Origin: Chitinophagales bacterium
Lineage (GTDB): Bacteria; Bacteroidota; Bacteroidia; Chitinophagales; Chitinophagaceae
DNA: 64,000 nt
Reading direction: 5' to 3'
Assembly (NCBI GenBank): GCA_013298665.1
Contig: JAAFIK010000009.1
Location: 39,875 to 103,874, forward strand
Shown: positions 16,356 through 25,293 of the stretch, in pieces
How the letters are laid out: each line of letters starts with the position of its first letter
How positions within the stretch are numbered: position 1 is the first letter of the stretch
Position numbers and translations under genes: made by a program
The notes under the pieces: generated by a model
What the model was told of the DNA's origin: nothing
The model's database searches: none
What the model saw: the letters and a program-made list of their open reading frames with translations, nothing else

Positions 16356-17696
16356 CTAAATACCGGTATTCAACTTTTCAAACGCCGCAAAAGTCATGTC
16401 CATAAGTTTTTCAAATGTACCCACCAGCGACAGATCAATATTCAACGGAGGTTTAAAAACAATCACATTCGGCGCAAGGGAACTGTTGGCGAGAATCAGA
16501 CCATGCATATCATCAACAGGATGGTCACGCGCTATTGTCCGCGCTAATTCGGTTATCTTGCCACCATATGTACCCTGAAGAAGAAAACGTCCTGCCGCTC
16601 CGATGACATACCCGCTTTTGACAACAGCAGGATATTTGTCAACAAGGCGCTTTACCACCAAACCCAGTAAACCCTCCAGTATGGCCACGTCTCCCTCAAT
16701 CGCTGCCCAGTTCGTAAAACGGTCAATAACCGTATCCGCAATACTGAGCGACAATGTATTGTTACCAAAAGTAAGCGAATGTGAACCGGGGGGGAAATGC
16801 GGCTCAAGCATAATCGGATCCCTTGCCCAGACACAACTAAGCGGGGCCATGCCATTGGTGATTGCTTTCGACATCACCACGATATCAGGCTGTATGCCAT
16901 AATGTTGGAAAGCCCACATTTTACCCGTGCGGTGCCAGCCGGAAAATATTTCGTCCACCACAATAAGCGCACCCTGGCTGCGGTAGAAATCAACAAGATA
17001 ATTGAGGTATCGCTTATCGGGAAGCGCCATTCCACCAGCGTTCAGCAATGGCTCAAAAATAAACGCAGCCACATCGGTACCCGACTTCTGTGAGTAAGTC
17101 CCGCCAAACTCGAAAGCATTCAACTGCTTCACATAAGAAATACATTCCGTTTGACAATTTGCAGGATGTTGTGAAAACCGGCATTGGTCACAGTCGGGGT
17201 AAGGCAGACGGATTACCGGCAGCCGCCAGTCACCCACAATCGACCGGTAACGCTGGCTCGCACTGAATTGTGACGTAAAAGCTGACCGGCCATGGTACCC
17301 CCCTTCAAATACCACATATTGGCTTTTGTTTGTATTTGAGCGGACAGCCTTTACCGCAAGTTCCATCGCCTGCGCACCACCCAGCTCAAACGCGATACGC
17401 CCCTCTGTGCCTGTAATACTGTTCAGTGCCTGCGCAATTTTATCACCAACCCCTATCCGCAAAGGCGATTCACAGAAACAGGGCAACGAAGTGATGTCCC
17501 GCACCTTAGCGATCGATTCATCCAGTATACTATTGTCGTACCCCAGGCTTACCGAGCCATTCGCAGCCTCAATATCGAGGTAATTGAACCCGTCAATATC
17601 AGTAAGCACAGCACCCTGTGATTTGCTTATGACGAGAGGAGAGTTTAACTTATAGACAAAATCGTACCTGGATAAAAAATGTTTTTTATCCGTCAT
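16356..17696 (-). CDS. Class III PLP-dependent aminotransferase
   Basis: A 446-residue class III (acetylornithine/GSA-type) aminotransferase, the first gene of the minus-strand cluster. VVDEIFSGWHRTG carries the pyridine-binding Asp, VVMSKAITNGMAPLS has the PLP lysine, and GGAQAMELAVKAVR plus FEGGYHGRS are the cofactor phosphate and ring motifs. The segment DCDQCRFSQHPANC (with a further Cys nearby) adds four Cys in the middle of the protein, a possible metal or disulfide element sometimes seen in class III enzymes. It may aminate a ketose, an aldehyde or a sugar aldehyde. The aldehyde could come from the thioester-reductase-like SDR (inference). It is 22 bp upstream of the formyltransferase. 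Confidence 0.87.
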   Translation of the reverse strand: MTDKKHFLSRYDFVYKLNSPLVISKSQGAVLTDIDGFNYLDIEAANGSVSLGYDNSILDESIAKVRDITSLPCFCESPLRIGVGDKIAQALNSITGTEGRIAFELGGAQAMELAVKAVRSNTNKSQYVVFEGGYHGRSAFTSQFSASQRYRSIVGDWRLPVIRLPYPDCDQCRFSQHPANCQTECISYVKQLNAFEFGGTYSQKSGTDVAAFIFEPLLNAGGMALPDKRYLNYLVDFYRSQGALIVVDEIFSGWHRTGKMWAFQHYGIQPDIVVMSKAITNGMAPLSCVWARDPIMLEPHFPPGSHSLTFGNNTLSLSIADTVIDRFTNWAAIEGDVAILEGLLGLVVKRLVDKYPAVVKSGYVIGAAGRFLLQGTYGGKITELARTIARDHPVDDMHGLILANSSLAPNVIVFKPPLNIDLSLVGTFEKLMDMTFAAFEKLNTGI

Positions 17697-18365
17697 AGAT
17701 TCCCTTAATTTATCCTGCTATAATTGTTTAAGTTGTCGGTAGCAGATACTTGTTTTTTTGTTATTCTTTTAGCAATGTGTTATTCTAACATTTTTCTTAA
17801 GCGTTTGACAAAACTATAAGAAACAATCATTCCAAAAAAATCTTTTTTTTAGATAATGAGGTTAACTATTTTTGAAATTACAAAAAACCGTAACTGTTTT
17901 TCCGTAAAAATACGATCACCCCATCCTGTCTGCCGCCAGCCATGATAAACAATAAAATATTTATTATCAGCCGCTTAGGTAAAAAATCCCGACAGTCTTG
18001 CCGCCCTTCAAAAACACAAGAGAAAATACACAAATGCAGCAAAAAAAAATGGCTTTTTTTTTAAAAAAAACTGCCCGTAAAATTGGTATGAAAATTGTCA
18101 GGGAAATCGAAAGAACCCGGCGTTTAAACAACAGCAGGAATAAGGCCACTTCCGTTAAACACCAGGCCCGGGTCATATACACTTTGCCCCATGCGGAAGG
18201 GTAAGTTATACTGCTGAAAATCATGGCATCTCCCGCCGTACCCTTGCAGCCTGTTGCCATGCGCTGAAACACAGCAATCTTTCTATCATTTAAAACCCCG
18301 GCAATACCCCTGCCCCGCATATTAAAGGTAAATTCCCTACTTTTATCCCAAAAGCAGTTGTATAC
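17697..18365. other. Divergent intergenic region, 669 bp
   Basis: The region separates the minus-strand cluster from the plus-strand acyltransferases. It is AT-rich next to the aminotransferase and holds the promoter described at 17809. Poly-A/T runs near 18040-18075 and open frames of 68 and 157 codons occur, but none looks like a protein and neither has a recognisable domain. I see no RNA gene. Confidence 0.5.
17809..17836 (-). promoter_or_regulatory. Probable Bacteroidota promoter of the minus-strand gene cluster
   Basis: On the minus strand, TAGTTTTG (17809-17816) fits the -7 consensus TAnnTTTG and TTTG (17833-17836) fits the -33 element, with a 16-bp gap. It is about 113 bp upstream of the aminotransferase start and is the only box of this quality I found before the cluster, so it may drive the whole operon. 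Confidence 0.5.
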
Positions 18366-19484
18366 ATGAGCGATAATAAAATCATCCCTTCTCTTACCGG
18401 CATCAGGGCGATATGCGTCTATGCCATTTTCTTTTATCACCTCAACCCCTTCAACGCCGCATCACACCCGCAATGGCACCTGCTGTTTGCACAGTTCTAC
18501 ACTTTTCTTACTTTCTTCTTTGTACTCAGCGGCTTCGTGATCTGCCATAAGTACTACGAGATCGGCAGCCTCAGAAAAACAGCCCTCTACAACTATTTTG
18601 TCAACCGCATGTCACGCGTGTTCCCCATTCTCTTTATCCTCATCACCATCACCTTTATATTGTACTACAGGGCCGGACTGGGTACCACCGCCGAAACCCT
18701 CAAACTTTACCTCCTCAACATCTCCCTGCTCAAAGGCTTTTCGTACGACTATCACCTCACCGGCATCGGGCCAAGCTGGAGCATGTCTGTCGAAGAACTC
18801 TTTTACGCCCTGTCACCACTCATCTTTTTGTGGATCAGGCGCAAATCCGATTTTATCAAACTCATCTTAATCGGGTATGCGCTCGGCGTCATCATCACTT
18901 TTCTTTTTTCACTTACCGGCAACACCACATTTTTCAGTACCTACAACTTTACCTTCTATACCACTTTTTTCGGACGCAGCTTTGAGTTTGCCTGTGGCGT
19001 GTACCTCGCCCTTGTTCTCAAAGGAAGGTTCAACGCACCCCTGCTCCAACGCGCCGGCTCCCTCGCATTGTACATCGGCTGGGGCATTGTTGCACTCGCC
19101 GTATTTGGCCAGTATTGGGTGGCCGGTATATACAACACTACCCACGCCGCACATACCTGGCCCGGCCTCCTGCTCAATAATATTGTCATGCCCATCGGCA
19201 TCACTTTTATCTTTTACAGCTTTATCTACCACAATACCTGGATGCGCCGCCTCCTCAGTACCACCCTGTTGGTAGCCCTGGGCAATGCTACCTATTCATT
19301 TTACCTCCTCCACACCAGTTTTGTACTGTCCGCCATCAACAAATACATCTCGGCATCACTCGCCATAAGCTTTTTTGTCATGATCGCCGTCGCCTTTCTC
19401 TTTCACAAAACAGTAGAACAACCCCTCGCGATATATTTCCGGCGGCGGTTTTCTAAAAAAATACCACCCGGCACAACAGCCTGA
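18366..19484 (+). CDS. Membrane acyltransferase family 3 (OafA/YrhL-like), first of tandem pair
   Basis: A 372-residue integral membrane acyltransferase. It begins with PSLTGIRAICVYAIFFYHLN, the family's R...H motif, followed by about ten membrane spans. GPSWSMSVEELFYALSPLIFL is the conserved WSLxVEExFY-type segment. Such enzymes O-acylate surface sugars such as O-antigen, exopolysaccharide or peptidoglycan. It is 3 bp upstream of a second family member, so they are co-transcribed. The coding strand is markedly C-rich. Substrate unknown. Confidence 0.88.
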   Translation: MSDNKIIPSLTGIRAICVYAIFFYHLNPFNAASHPQWHLLFAQFYTFLTFFFVLSGFVICHKYYEIGSLRKTALYNYFVNRMSRVFPILFILITITFILYYRAGLGTTAETLKLYLLNISLLKGFSYDYHLTGIGPSWSMSVEELFYALSPLIFLWIRRKSDFIKLILIGYALGVIITFLFSLTGNTTFFSTYNFTFYTTFFGRSFEFACGVYLALVLKGRFNAPLLQRAGSLALYIGWGIVALAVFGQYWVAGIYNTTHAAHTWPGLLLNNIVMPIGITFIFYSFIYHNTWMRRLLSTTLLVALGNATYSFYLLHTSFVLSAINKYISASLAISFFVMIAVAFLFHKTVEQPLAIYFRRRFSKKIPPGTTA

Positions 19485-19487
19485 TCC

Positions 19488-20642
19488 ATGACAGCAATAC
19501 AATCCAAAAACGGGAAACCCAATATCTACCTGCCCAACCTCGACGGGCTCCGGTTTATTGCGGCGCTCTTTGTATTCATCGACCACAACCAGGCCATTAA
19601 AGATGCCTTCCTTATACCACACCAGCCCCCGCCATTCCAACTCATCATCGGCAAACTGGGCGTAGTACTCTTTTTTGTACTCAGCGGCGTACTCATTACT
19701 TACCTGCTCCTACGCGAGCAGGCAGCAACACAACACATCGCCATCAAAAAATTTTACATCCGGCGCATCCTCCGCATCTGGCCCCTCTATTTCCTCATCA
19801 TTGCATTTGCCCTCTTCATTGCACCCCGAACAAGCTTCTTCACGCCGGAGCATTTCGACAGTGCCCTCAACAACCAAAACTTTATCCCCATCCTGTTACT
19901 CTTTATCGGCTTTCTTCCCAATGCCGTGCTTACCGGATTTGGCACCGTGCCATATGCTGCGCAAACCTGGTCGGTAGGTGTGGAAGAACAGTTCTACCTG
20001 CTCTGGCCCTGGCTCATCCGCAAAGTCAGGCACAAAGCACTGCTCTTCCCTGCCATATTCATCGGCTATCAGGTCATTAAAGTATCATTGATGTTCCTGC
20101 AGCACCGGTACCCCCGGGCCGGCAGTCTGCTCAGTTTCTGGTACTACTGCAATATAGACTGCATGGCCCTCGGTGCCTGGGGAGCTTACCTTGTGTTCAC
20201 CAAACAGCAACGCATACTGCGTATCCTCTTCAATCCTTATGTACAATGGATAAACTACCTGCTGATCGCCTTCCTTATCGGTAAGGGTGTTGCGTTCAGG
20301 TATATGCACTTCGAAATATATGGCCTGCTTTTTACAATCGCCATCCTCAACCTCGCTTTTAATAGCCGTTCTGTATGCACATTAACATACAAACCCCTGC
20401 AATACCTCGGTAAAATTTCTTATGGTATATATATGTATCACTTTATCGCATTGGCGGTCGCCGTGCGCATCCTGCAGATGGTCAATGGCATAAGTGGGAT
20501 GAGTATCTTTCTGCTGGGGCTTGCAATAACCCTGCTGATGGCCTCCCTCTCCTATCACTATTTTGAAACACCATTCCTTAAACTGAAAGCCCGCTTCGCC
20601 ATTTTTGACCGTAACGAACCCAACCCCTCCCCGGCAAAATAA
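19488..20642 (+). CDS. Membrane acyltransferase family 3, second of tandem pair
   Basis: A 384-residue acyltransferase. NLDGLRFIAALFVFIDHN is the N-terminal R...H motif, AQTWSVGVEEQFYLLWPWL is the WSxxVEEQFYL motif, and YGIYMYHFIALAV lies near the C-terminus. It is a multipass inner-membrane protein that probably acetylates a cell-surface glycan. Only the shared motifs resemble the upstream gene, so the pair likely modifies different positions or substrates (inference). Its 3' end overlaps the convergent minus-strand gene by 85 bp. Confidence 0.88.
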   Translation: MTAIQSKNGKPNIYLPNLDGLRFIAALFVFIDHNQAIKDAFLIPHQPPPFQLIIGKLGVVLFFVLSGVLITYLLLREQAATQHIAIKKFYIRRILRIWPLYFLIIAFALFIAPRTSFFTPEHFDSALNNQNFIPILLLFIGFLPNAVLTGFGTVPYAAQTWSVGVEEQFYLLWPWLIRKVRHKALLFPAIFIGYQVIKVSLMFLQHRYPRAGSLLSFWYYCNIDCMALGAWGAYLVFTKQQRILRILFNPYVQWINYLLIAFLIGKGVAFRYMHFEIYGLLFTIAILNLAFNSRSVCTLTYKPLQYLGKISYGIYMYHFIALAVAVRILQMVNGISGMSIFLLGLAITLLMASLSYHYFETPFLKLKARFAIFDRNEPNPSPAK

Positions 20643-21727
20643 AACAACACCGGCATAACCACCATGATAAACCTGCTGTGGTAATCATCGCACTGAAACG
20701 CAATGGCAGCAGCATAAAAACACGGCAACCAGAGCAGGTAGCGGTGTGCAGGAGTAAACCTCCGGCGCAAAGCAAGCAGTCCCGCAATCACTAAACTGTA
20801 GAGTGGCAGCATAACCGCCACCAGCCATACATTATGGGCAAATGAATAATAAGGTCTGCAAAGGTTAAAAAAAGCCAGCAACCGCAGCACGAACAAACGC
20901 GAAAAATGCAGGGGGTTGTGCGTAATATAATACAGCAGATCGGATAAGGGTTCACCCGTATGGGAAAGGCTCAGCAGAGGTGTATTGCCCGATGGCACAA
21001 AGCATATTATGTGCTCTTCAAGATAAGGCTTCATGATGTCCAGATCGCCACCACCACCTTTATATACCATATTGATAAACAATACCACCCCAAGCACAGC
21101 CAACCCGCCAATCGCCAGGCGCTTGAAAATGGCATAACGCCCCGTAAACAGGCGCTCCAAAAAAAACAGCAAGACCGGAACGGTAAATAAAATCCCTGAA
21201 GGACGGGTAAACAACAAAAGCACCAAACCCAGCAAAACCAGGGCCATGCTTTTCGCCGTCAACTGCATCTGCACCACCCAATACGTGCAGATCATCGCAA
21301 AACTGATAAACAGCGACTCCGTATAAAGATAACTGTTCCACAATTGCAGCGGTACAAATACAATCAGCAACAGCGCAGCCGCAGATGCCCCAAATATACC
21401 GGCACCCAGCCGTATACAACTCCGGTAAAAGCAAATGGTAGCAACACCATTCACCAATACCTGTACCAGCACTACCCCCATATAACCTGCCCCCGTTTTG
21501 ATACCCGCTGCAATCAACAGGATGGGCAGCAGGTAAAGCCAGGATTTTGATGCCGAAAAAGACCCATGCTCCAGTAAATGATGCGCAATATTAATATACA
21601 CCTGCCCCTCAATATCGGTACGTACACCATTGATCTTCAGCAAAACGCCCTGCACCACTACCCAAAGGATAATCAGCAACCAGCCCTTACGGAACAATCT
21701 TGTATAAAAGGACGATGTAATGACCAT
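20558..21727 (-). CDS. Multipass membrane protein, GT-C glycosyltransferase-like
   Basis: A 389-residue protein with about ten hydrophobic spans. After the first span come VRTDIEGQVYINIAHHLLEHG and later YTESLFISFAMICTYW and LLLFTRPSGILF. The early acidic loop followed by periplasmic-facing turns, and the TRPSG segment, are usual in GT-C/PMT-family glycosyltransferases using polyprenyl-phosphate sugars. No close family is recognised, so this is a fold-level call. The C-terminus overlaps the end of the acyltransferase gene on the other strand. Together the three genes suggest envelope glycan modification (inference). Confidence 0.65.
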   Translation of the reverse strand: MVITSSFYTRLFRKGWLLIILWVVVQGVLLKINGVRTDIEGQVYINIAHHLLEHGSFSASKSWLYLLPILLIAAGIKTGAGYMGVVLVQVLVNGVATICFYRSCIRLGAGIFGASAAALLLIVFVPLQLWNSYLYTESLFISFAMICTYWVVQMQLTAKSMALVLLGLVLLLFTRPSGILFTVPVLLFFLERLFTGRYAIFKRLAIGGLAVLGVVLFINMVYKGGGGDLDIMKPYLEEHIICFVPSGNTPLLSLSHTGEPLSDLLYYITHNPLHFSRLFVLRLLAFFNLCRPYYSFAHNVWLVAVMLPLYSLVIAGLLALRRRFTPAHRYLLWLPCFYAAAIAFQCDDYHSRFIMVVMPVLFYFAGEGLGSLRSKMAKRAFSLRNGVSK

Positions 21728-21829
21728 CTTACTGGGCGATCCGCCACAAAGCAGCAGATCATTTCAAAATTGACTATTGATAATGAATGACTTATAAACG
21801 ATTCCTTTAAAAAACTACCCCCTTTTCAT

Positions 21830-22440
21830 GACTTACAAACGACGCTGATGGCGGGGTATGACCCGCCACCGCGGGTTTTTAACAGCGGGTCTCAGACAGC
21901 GGGTTTACCCCGATGTTTGCCCCGATGCTTGCCCCGATGTGTAACCCCGCGGCAGACTTACAAACGACGCTGATGGCGGGGTATGACCCGCCACCGCGGG
22001 TGTAACCCCGCGGCAGACTTACAAACGATGCTGATGACGGGGTATGACCCGCCACCGCGGGTGTAACCCCGCGGCAGACTTACAAACGATGCTGATGGCG
22101 GGGTATGACCCGCCACCGCGGGTGTAACCCCGCGGCAGACTTACAAACGATGCTGATGGCGGGGTATGACCCGCCACCGCGGGTGTAACCCCGCGGCAGA
22201 CTTACAAACGATGCTGACAGACTTACAAACGATGCTGACAAGCGGACAAACGATGCTGGCAAGAAGACAAACGACGCTGATGGCGGGGTATGACCCGCCA
22301 CCGCGGGTTTTAAACAGCGGGTCTCAGACAGCGGGTCTCAGACAGCGGGTCTCAGACAGCGGGTCTCAGACAGCGGGTTTACCCCGATGTTTACCCCGAT
22401 GCTTGCCCCGATGTGTAACCCGTGGCAGACTTAAAAAACG
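21830..22440. repeat. 61-bp tandem repeat block with hairpin-forming units
   Basis: A unit of exactly 61 bp begins at 21955, 22016, 22077, 22138 and 22199 (GACTTACAAACGAYGCTGAT, then two palindromes). Palindrome 1 is GGCGGG-GTATGA-CCCGCC, palindrome 2 is CCGCGGG-TGTAAC-CCCGCGG. The array is bounded on each side by a longer composite unit (21830-21954 and about 22270-22431) holding the same start plus GGGTCTCAGACAGC (one copy left, four tandem copies right) and CCGATGT/CCGATGC repeats. The block sits in a 763-bp gap between a membrane protein and a carboxypeptidase gene. Open frames inside are repeat artefacts. The remainder of the gap (21728-21829, 22441-22490) shows nothing else but a degenerate unit start near 21788. 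Confidence 0.9.
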
Positions 22441-22490
22441 CTCCCTCCAGCTTCCCCACTACTCCCTACTTAGTACTAAGTACCATGCAC

Positions 22491-24995
22491 TCAATGCCCC
22501 ACCATAAACACCGCGTTCGCAAACAACAATTTACCCCCTTCCCAAAAATTGCGGAACAATGGATTATCCGCCAGGTAAACCACCGACCCTCCCCCCATTT
22601 CCTGTACGGCAAACAAGGTTCCGTCCTGCAACCTTTCCTTTACTTTATACCCCGCAAAACCAGCCATCTGCTGGTCCTTCTTAACCACACCCACATTCCA
22701 GCCATCCTTCATAAACTCATAAATATTATCATCCTGCTTAAGCGTAAAGTAAGGATTGGTATAACCAAAAGCCAAAGGATGAGAATTGTCTAATTCTACT
22801 TTATAAATAGCTCCCGGAATGCTCCCCGGCAGGGCATCCCGCTCCCGGTCTTCATAGCGGTGCAGGGCAGTATAATCGCCTTTCCGGCCATCCCCCTTTT
22901 CATCCGCATCATTTTTCTTCAGCTTAGGTCCCCAATCGTTGGAAGCCAATTGCGATACTGCACCTTCCAGGGCAATCAGTTTACCCCCCTGCTGTATCCA
23001 GTTGCGCAGTCCGGCAGCAGCATCCTTATCGTTCAGGAAGCGGTAATTGCCATCAGGCATAATCAGTACATCATATTTATTCAATACATCCGGACGCAGG
23101 TCGCGGCTGTTGATCAGGCTCAGCGGGTAATTCAGTTGCTGCTCAAACAGGTACCAAACCTCTCCCGCTGCATTCGACCCCACACCCTCACCCGTCAAAC
23201 AGGCAATACGCGGCGCAGCCAGGCTCTTTACATCAGGCGAACCAAAATCAGCCCCTTTGTCTACAAAACCAGAATTGATACTGCTCAACCCTACCTGGTA
23301 TTTTGCAGCCGCATCCTCCACCAGTTTATCTAAGTTGGCCACCAAACGGTTCAACGGCCGGATGATGATCAGCGTACCGGGCTGGTACTCATGCCCATCC
23401 TGGATAAACCGCTTTTCACTAAACCGTATTTTCACCCCCTTCTGCAACAGATCCGACAACAAAAATGCAGCATTAAACGATTTCCATTCCACCAGATAAG
23501 CGTACCCATCACGGTTCACCACCGGTGCCGGAATGGCCGGCGCGTTATCACTACCGGCAATCCGCTGTGCAGTTGCCCAGCATTGCAAACCATGTACATA
23601 CGGCAGACTCCAGGCGGTAATATCATAAGTCGCCGAATCACTCAGCCGGCTCCTGGGCTCAAACAATACTTTCGCCATCACACCATGCGGCTGGTAAGCA
23701 CTCACCAGTATATCGCCGTTGCTCAGGGAAAAATTCTCCGTTTTACCCGTAAAATAGTTATAGCCATTCCCCGTACCTGTACTCGCATACTGGTATTTGA
23801 TATGATTTTTGTCTAAAAGCTGCAGCAAGGTTGCCGTCCGCGCATTACCCGTATTGCGGATGACATATGTTTTGTACTCACCCACTTTGCCCGCCATCGC
23901 ATCGGCATAAAACTGCCGGAAATTCGATAACAGTTTTTGTGCGTTCAGCGATGCGATTTCCACCGTACTGATACCCGTAGTATAATGGTGCATCACACGG
24001 TCGGTAAGCGTAAGCGTATCCCCATCTTCCGTAAGCACCGCCAGGCCACCCCTGCTGTGTCCGCCCTGCTCATAGGTCATCCCGATCGACCCGTTGTAAA
24101 CCGGGTATGTATCGCCATAACTCGGGTAGAAAAGATCAAATCGCTCTTTGGTAAAATACAACCAGCCCTTTGCATCAAAATACTTTGCATGGTTCTTACC
24201 AATATCGGTTTGAAAACTCCGCTGCCAGGGCGTAATCACTTCATGAAAAGGCTCTGCCGCCGGCGCAAAATAATAAGGTTCATTATATCCCTGCTCATGA
24301 TAATCGCAATGTATCTGCGGAAGCCATTGCATGTATTTCCGGATCCGGCTGCGGGTCTCTGTTTGCGTTTGCCAGGCCCAGTCGCGGTTCATATCAAAAT
24401 TATAATGGTTCACCCGGCCACCCGGCCAGGGTTCGTTGTGCTCGCGGGTAACCGGCTGCGGATCCGGTATTTTGCTCCGCACACTGTTAAACCAGTTCAC
24501 ATAGCGATCCCGGCCATCAGGATTCAGACAGGGATCAATCACCACCACCGTATTCTGCAACCAGGCCTGCGCGCTTTGCAAAGTAAGCAATTGGTAAAGC
24601 GTAAGCATCGCCGCCTCACTGCTGCTCGGCTCATTACCATGTACATTGTAACTCAGCCATACAATAACCGGATTATTATCCGCAGCAGACTTATCGGTTA
24701 GCACACCTGCCAGGCGCAGGTTGTTTTTCCTGATCTCTTCAATGTTCCGCATGTTCGCAGCGGCAGACAAACAAGCCAGGTAAAGCGGCCGCCCTTCGTA
24801 GGTTTCGCCGATTTTCTCCAGGCTTACCCGATCCCCCATTTCCTTCGCCACATAAGTAAAATAGTTCACGATTTTCCAATGTGGCGTGTATTGCGAACCA
24901 AGGGGATAGCCCAGAAACTGCTCCGGACTTTTCAACTGCCCCATACCACAAACAGTCAGCAACAGCAACCCAAGCAAAACAAGATAATGCTTCAT
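22491..24995 (-). CDS. Secreted M14-family zinc carboxypeptidase
   Basis: An 834-residue protein with an N-terminal signal peptide (hydrophobic 4-16, cleavage probably after GMG). The zinc ligands are H119 and E122 (NVHGNEPSSS) and H229 (IHCDYHEQ). Substrate-binding features include NPDGRDRY near 158 and NRDW with R204. The catalytic Glu is probably in STVEIASLN near 350. The long C-terminal half (about 400-834) has no clear catalytic domain and includes a segment resembling a glutamine-amidotransferase-like fold (YDVLIMPDGNYRFL, LRNWIQQGGKLIALEG). It is likely periplasmic or exported and digests peptides. It is divergently placed from the T9SS protein gene. Confidence 0.88.
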   Translation of the reverse strand: MKHYLVLLGLLLLTVCGMGQLKSPEQFLGYPLGSQYTPHWKIVNYFTYVAKEMGDRVSLEKIGETYEGRPLYLACLSAAANMRNIEEIRKNNLRLAGVLTDKSAADNNPVIVWLSYNVHGNEPSSSEAAMLTLYQLLTLQSAQAWLQNTVVVIDPCLNPDGRDRYVNWFNSVRSKIPDPQPVTREHNEPWPGGRVNHYNFDMNRDWAWQTQTETRSRIRKYMQWLPQIHCDYHEQGYNEPYYFAPAAEPFHEVITPWQRSFQTDIGKNHAKYFDAKGWLYFTKERFDLFYPSYGDTYPVYNGSIGMTYEQGGHSRGGLAVLTEDGDTLTLTDRVMHHYTTGISTVEIASLNAQKLLSNFRQFYADAMAGKVGEYKTYVIRNTGNARTATLLQLLDKNHIKYQYASTGTGNGYNYFTGKTENFSLSNGDILVSAYQPHGVMAKVLFEPRSRLSDSATYDITAWSLPYVHGLQCWATAQRIAGSDNAPAIPAPVVNRDGYAYLVEWKSFNAAFLLSDLLQKGVKIRFSEKRFIQDGHEYQPGTLIIIRPLNRLVANLDKLVEDAAAKYQVGLSSINSGFVDKGADFGSPDVKSLAAPRIACLTGEGVGSNAAGEVWYLFEQQLNYPLSLINSRDLRPDVLNKYDVLIMPDGNYRFLNDKDAAAGLRNWIQQGGKLIALEGAVSQLASNDWGPKLKKNDADEKGDGRKGDYTALHRYEDRERDALPGSIPGAIYKVELDNSHPLAFGYTNPYFTLKQDDNIYEFMKDGWNVGVVKKDQQMAGFAGYKVKERLQDGTLFAVQEMGGGSVVYLADNPLFRNFWEGGKLLFANAVFMVGH

Positions 24996-25293
24996 ATATA
25001 ATGATTAAGGGCTAAAATTAACAAAAGCCCGGCATATTACCGGCGGCAAAAATGGCATTTAAGCTTTTCACACACCAGCCCTATCCCGGCATATTACCAC
25101 AGGATTGTTGAAATTAGTCTTGTATAATGGTATCGCAGACAAAGCAATATCCCGCTATCGGAACCGCTCCCTGCAAAAGCAGTACTCCTCCGCATATACC
25201 CAAAAACCATCCCCGCCAACCATCCCATTTTATCCCCAAACCCTTTCTTTTATGAATCGGAATTATTATATTTGATGCTATCAAACTACAAGC
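24996..25293. other. Divergent intergenic region, about 300 bp
   Basis: This gap lies between the carboxypeptidase and the secreted repeat protein. It contains the 14-bp direct repeat CCCGGCATATTACC at 25028-25041 and 25085-25098, and a possible -7 box TATATTTG at 25267-25274 that is 20 bp from the plus-strand start. No RNA or small gene is apparent. Confidence 0.45.

Noticed and set aside
17967..18440. A 157-codon minus-strand frame with hydrophobic stretches ahead of the cluster.
   Set aside because: It overlaps the start of the acyltransferase, lacks a domain and includes poly-T-encoded Phe/Lys runs.
21830..22440. Possible CRISPR array.
   Set aside because: Units are contiguous 61-bp copies without unique spacers, and no cas genes are nearby.
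22080..22507. Open frames on both strands within the 61-bp repeats.
   Set aside because: They are translations of the repeat units and have no protein-like composition.
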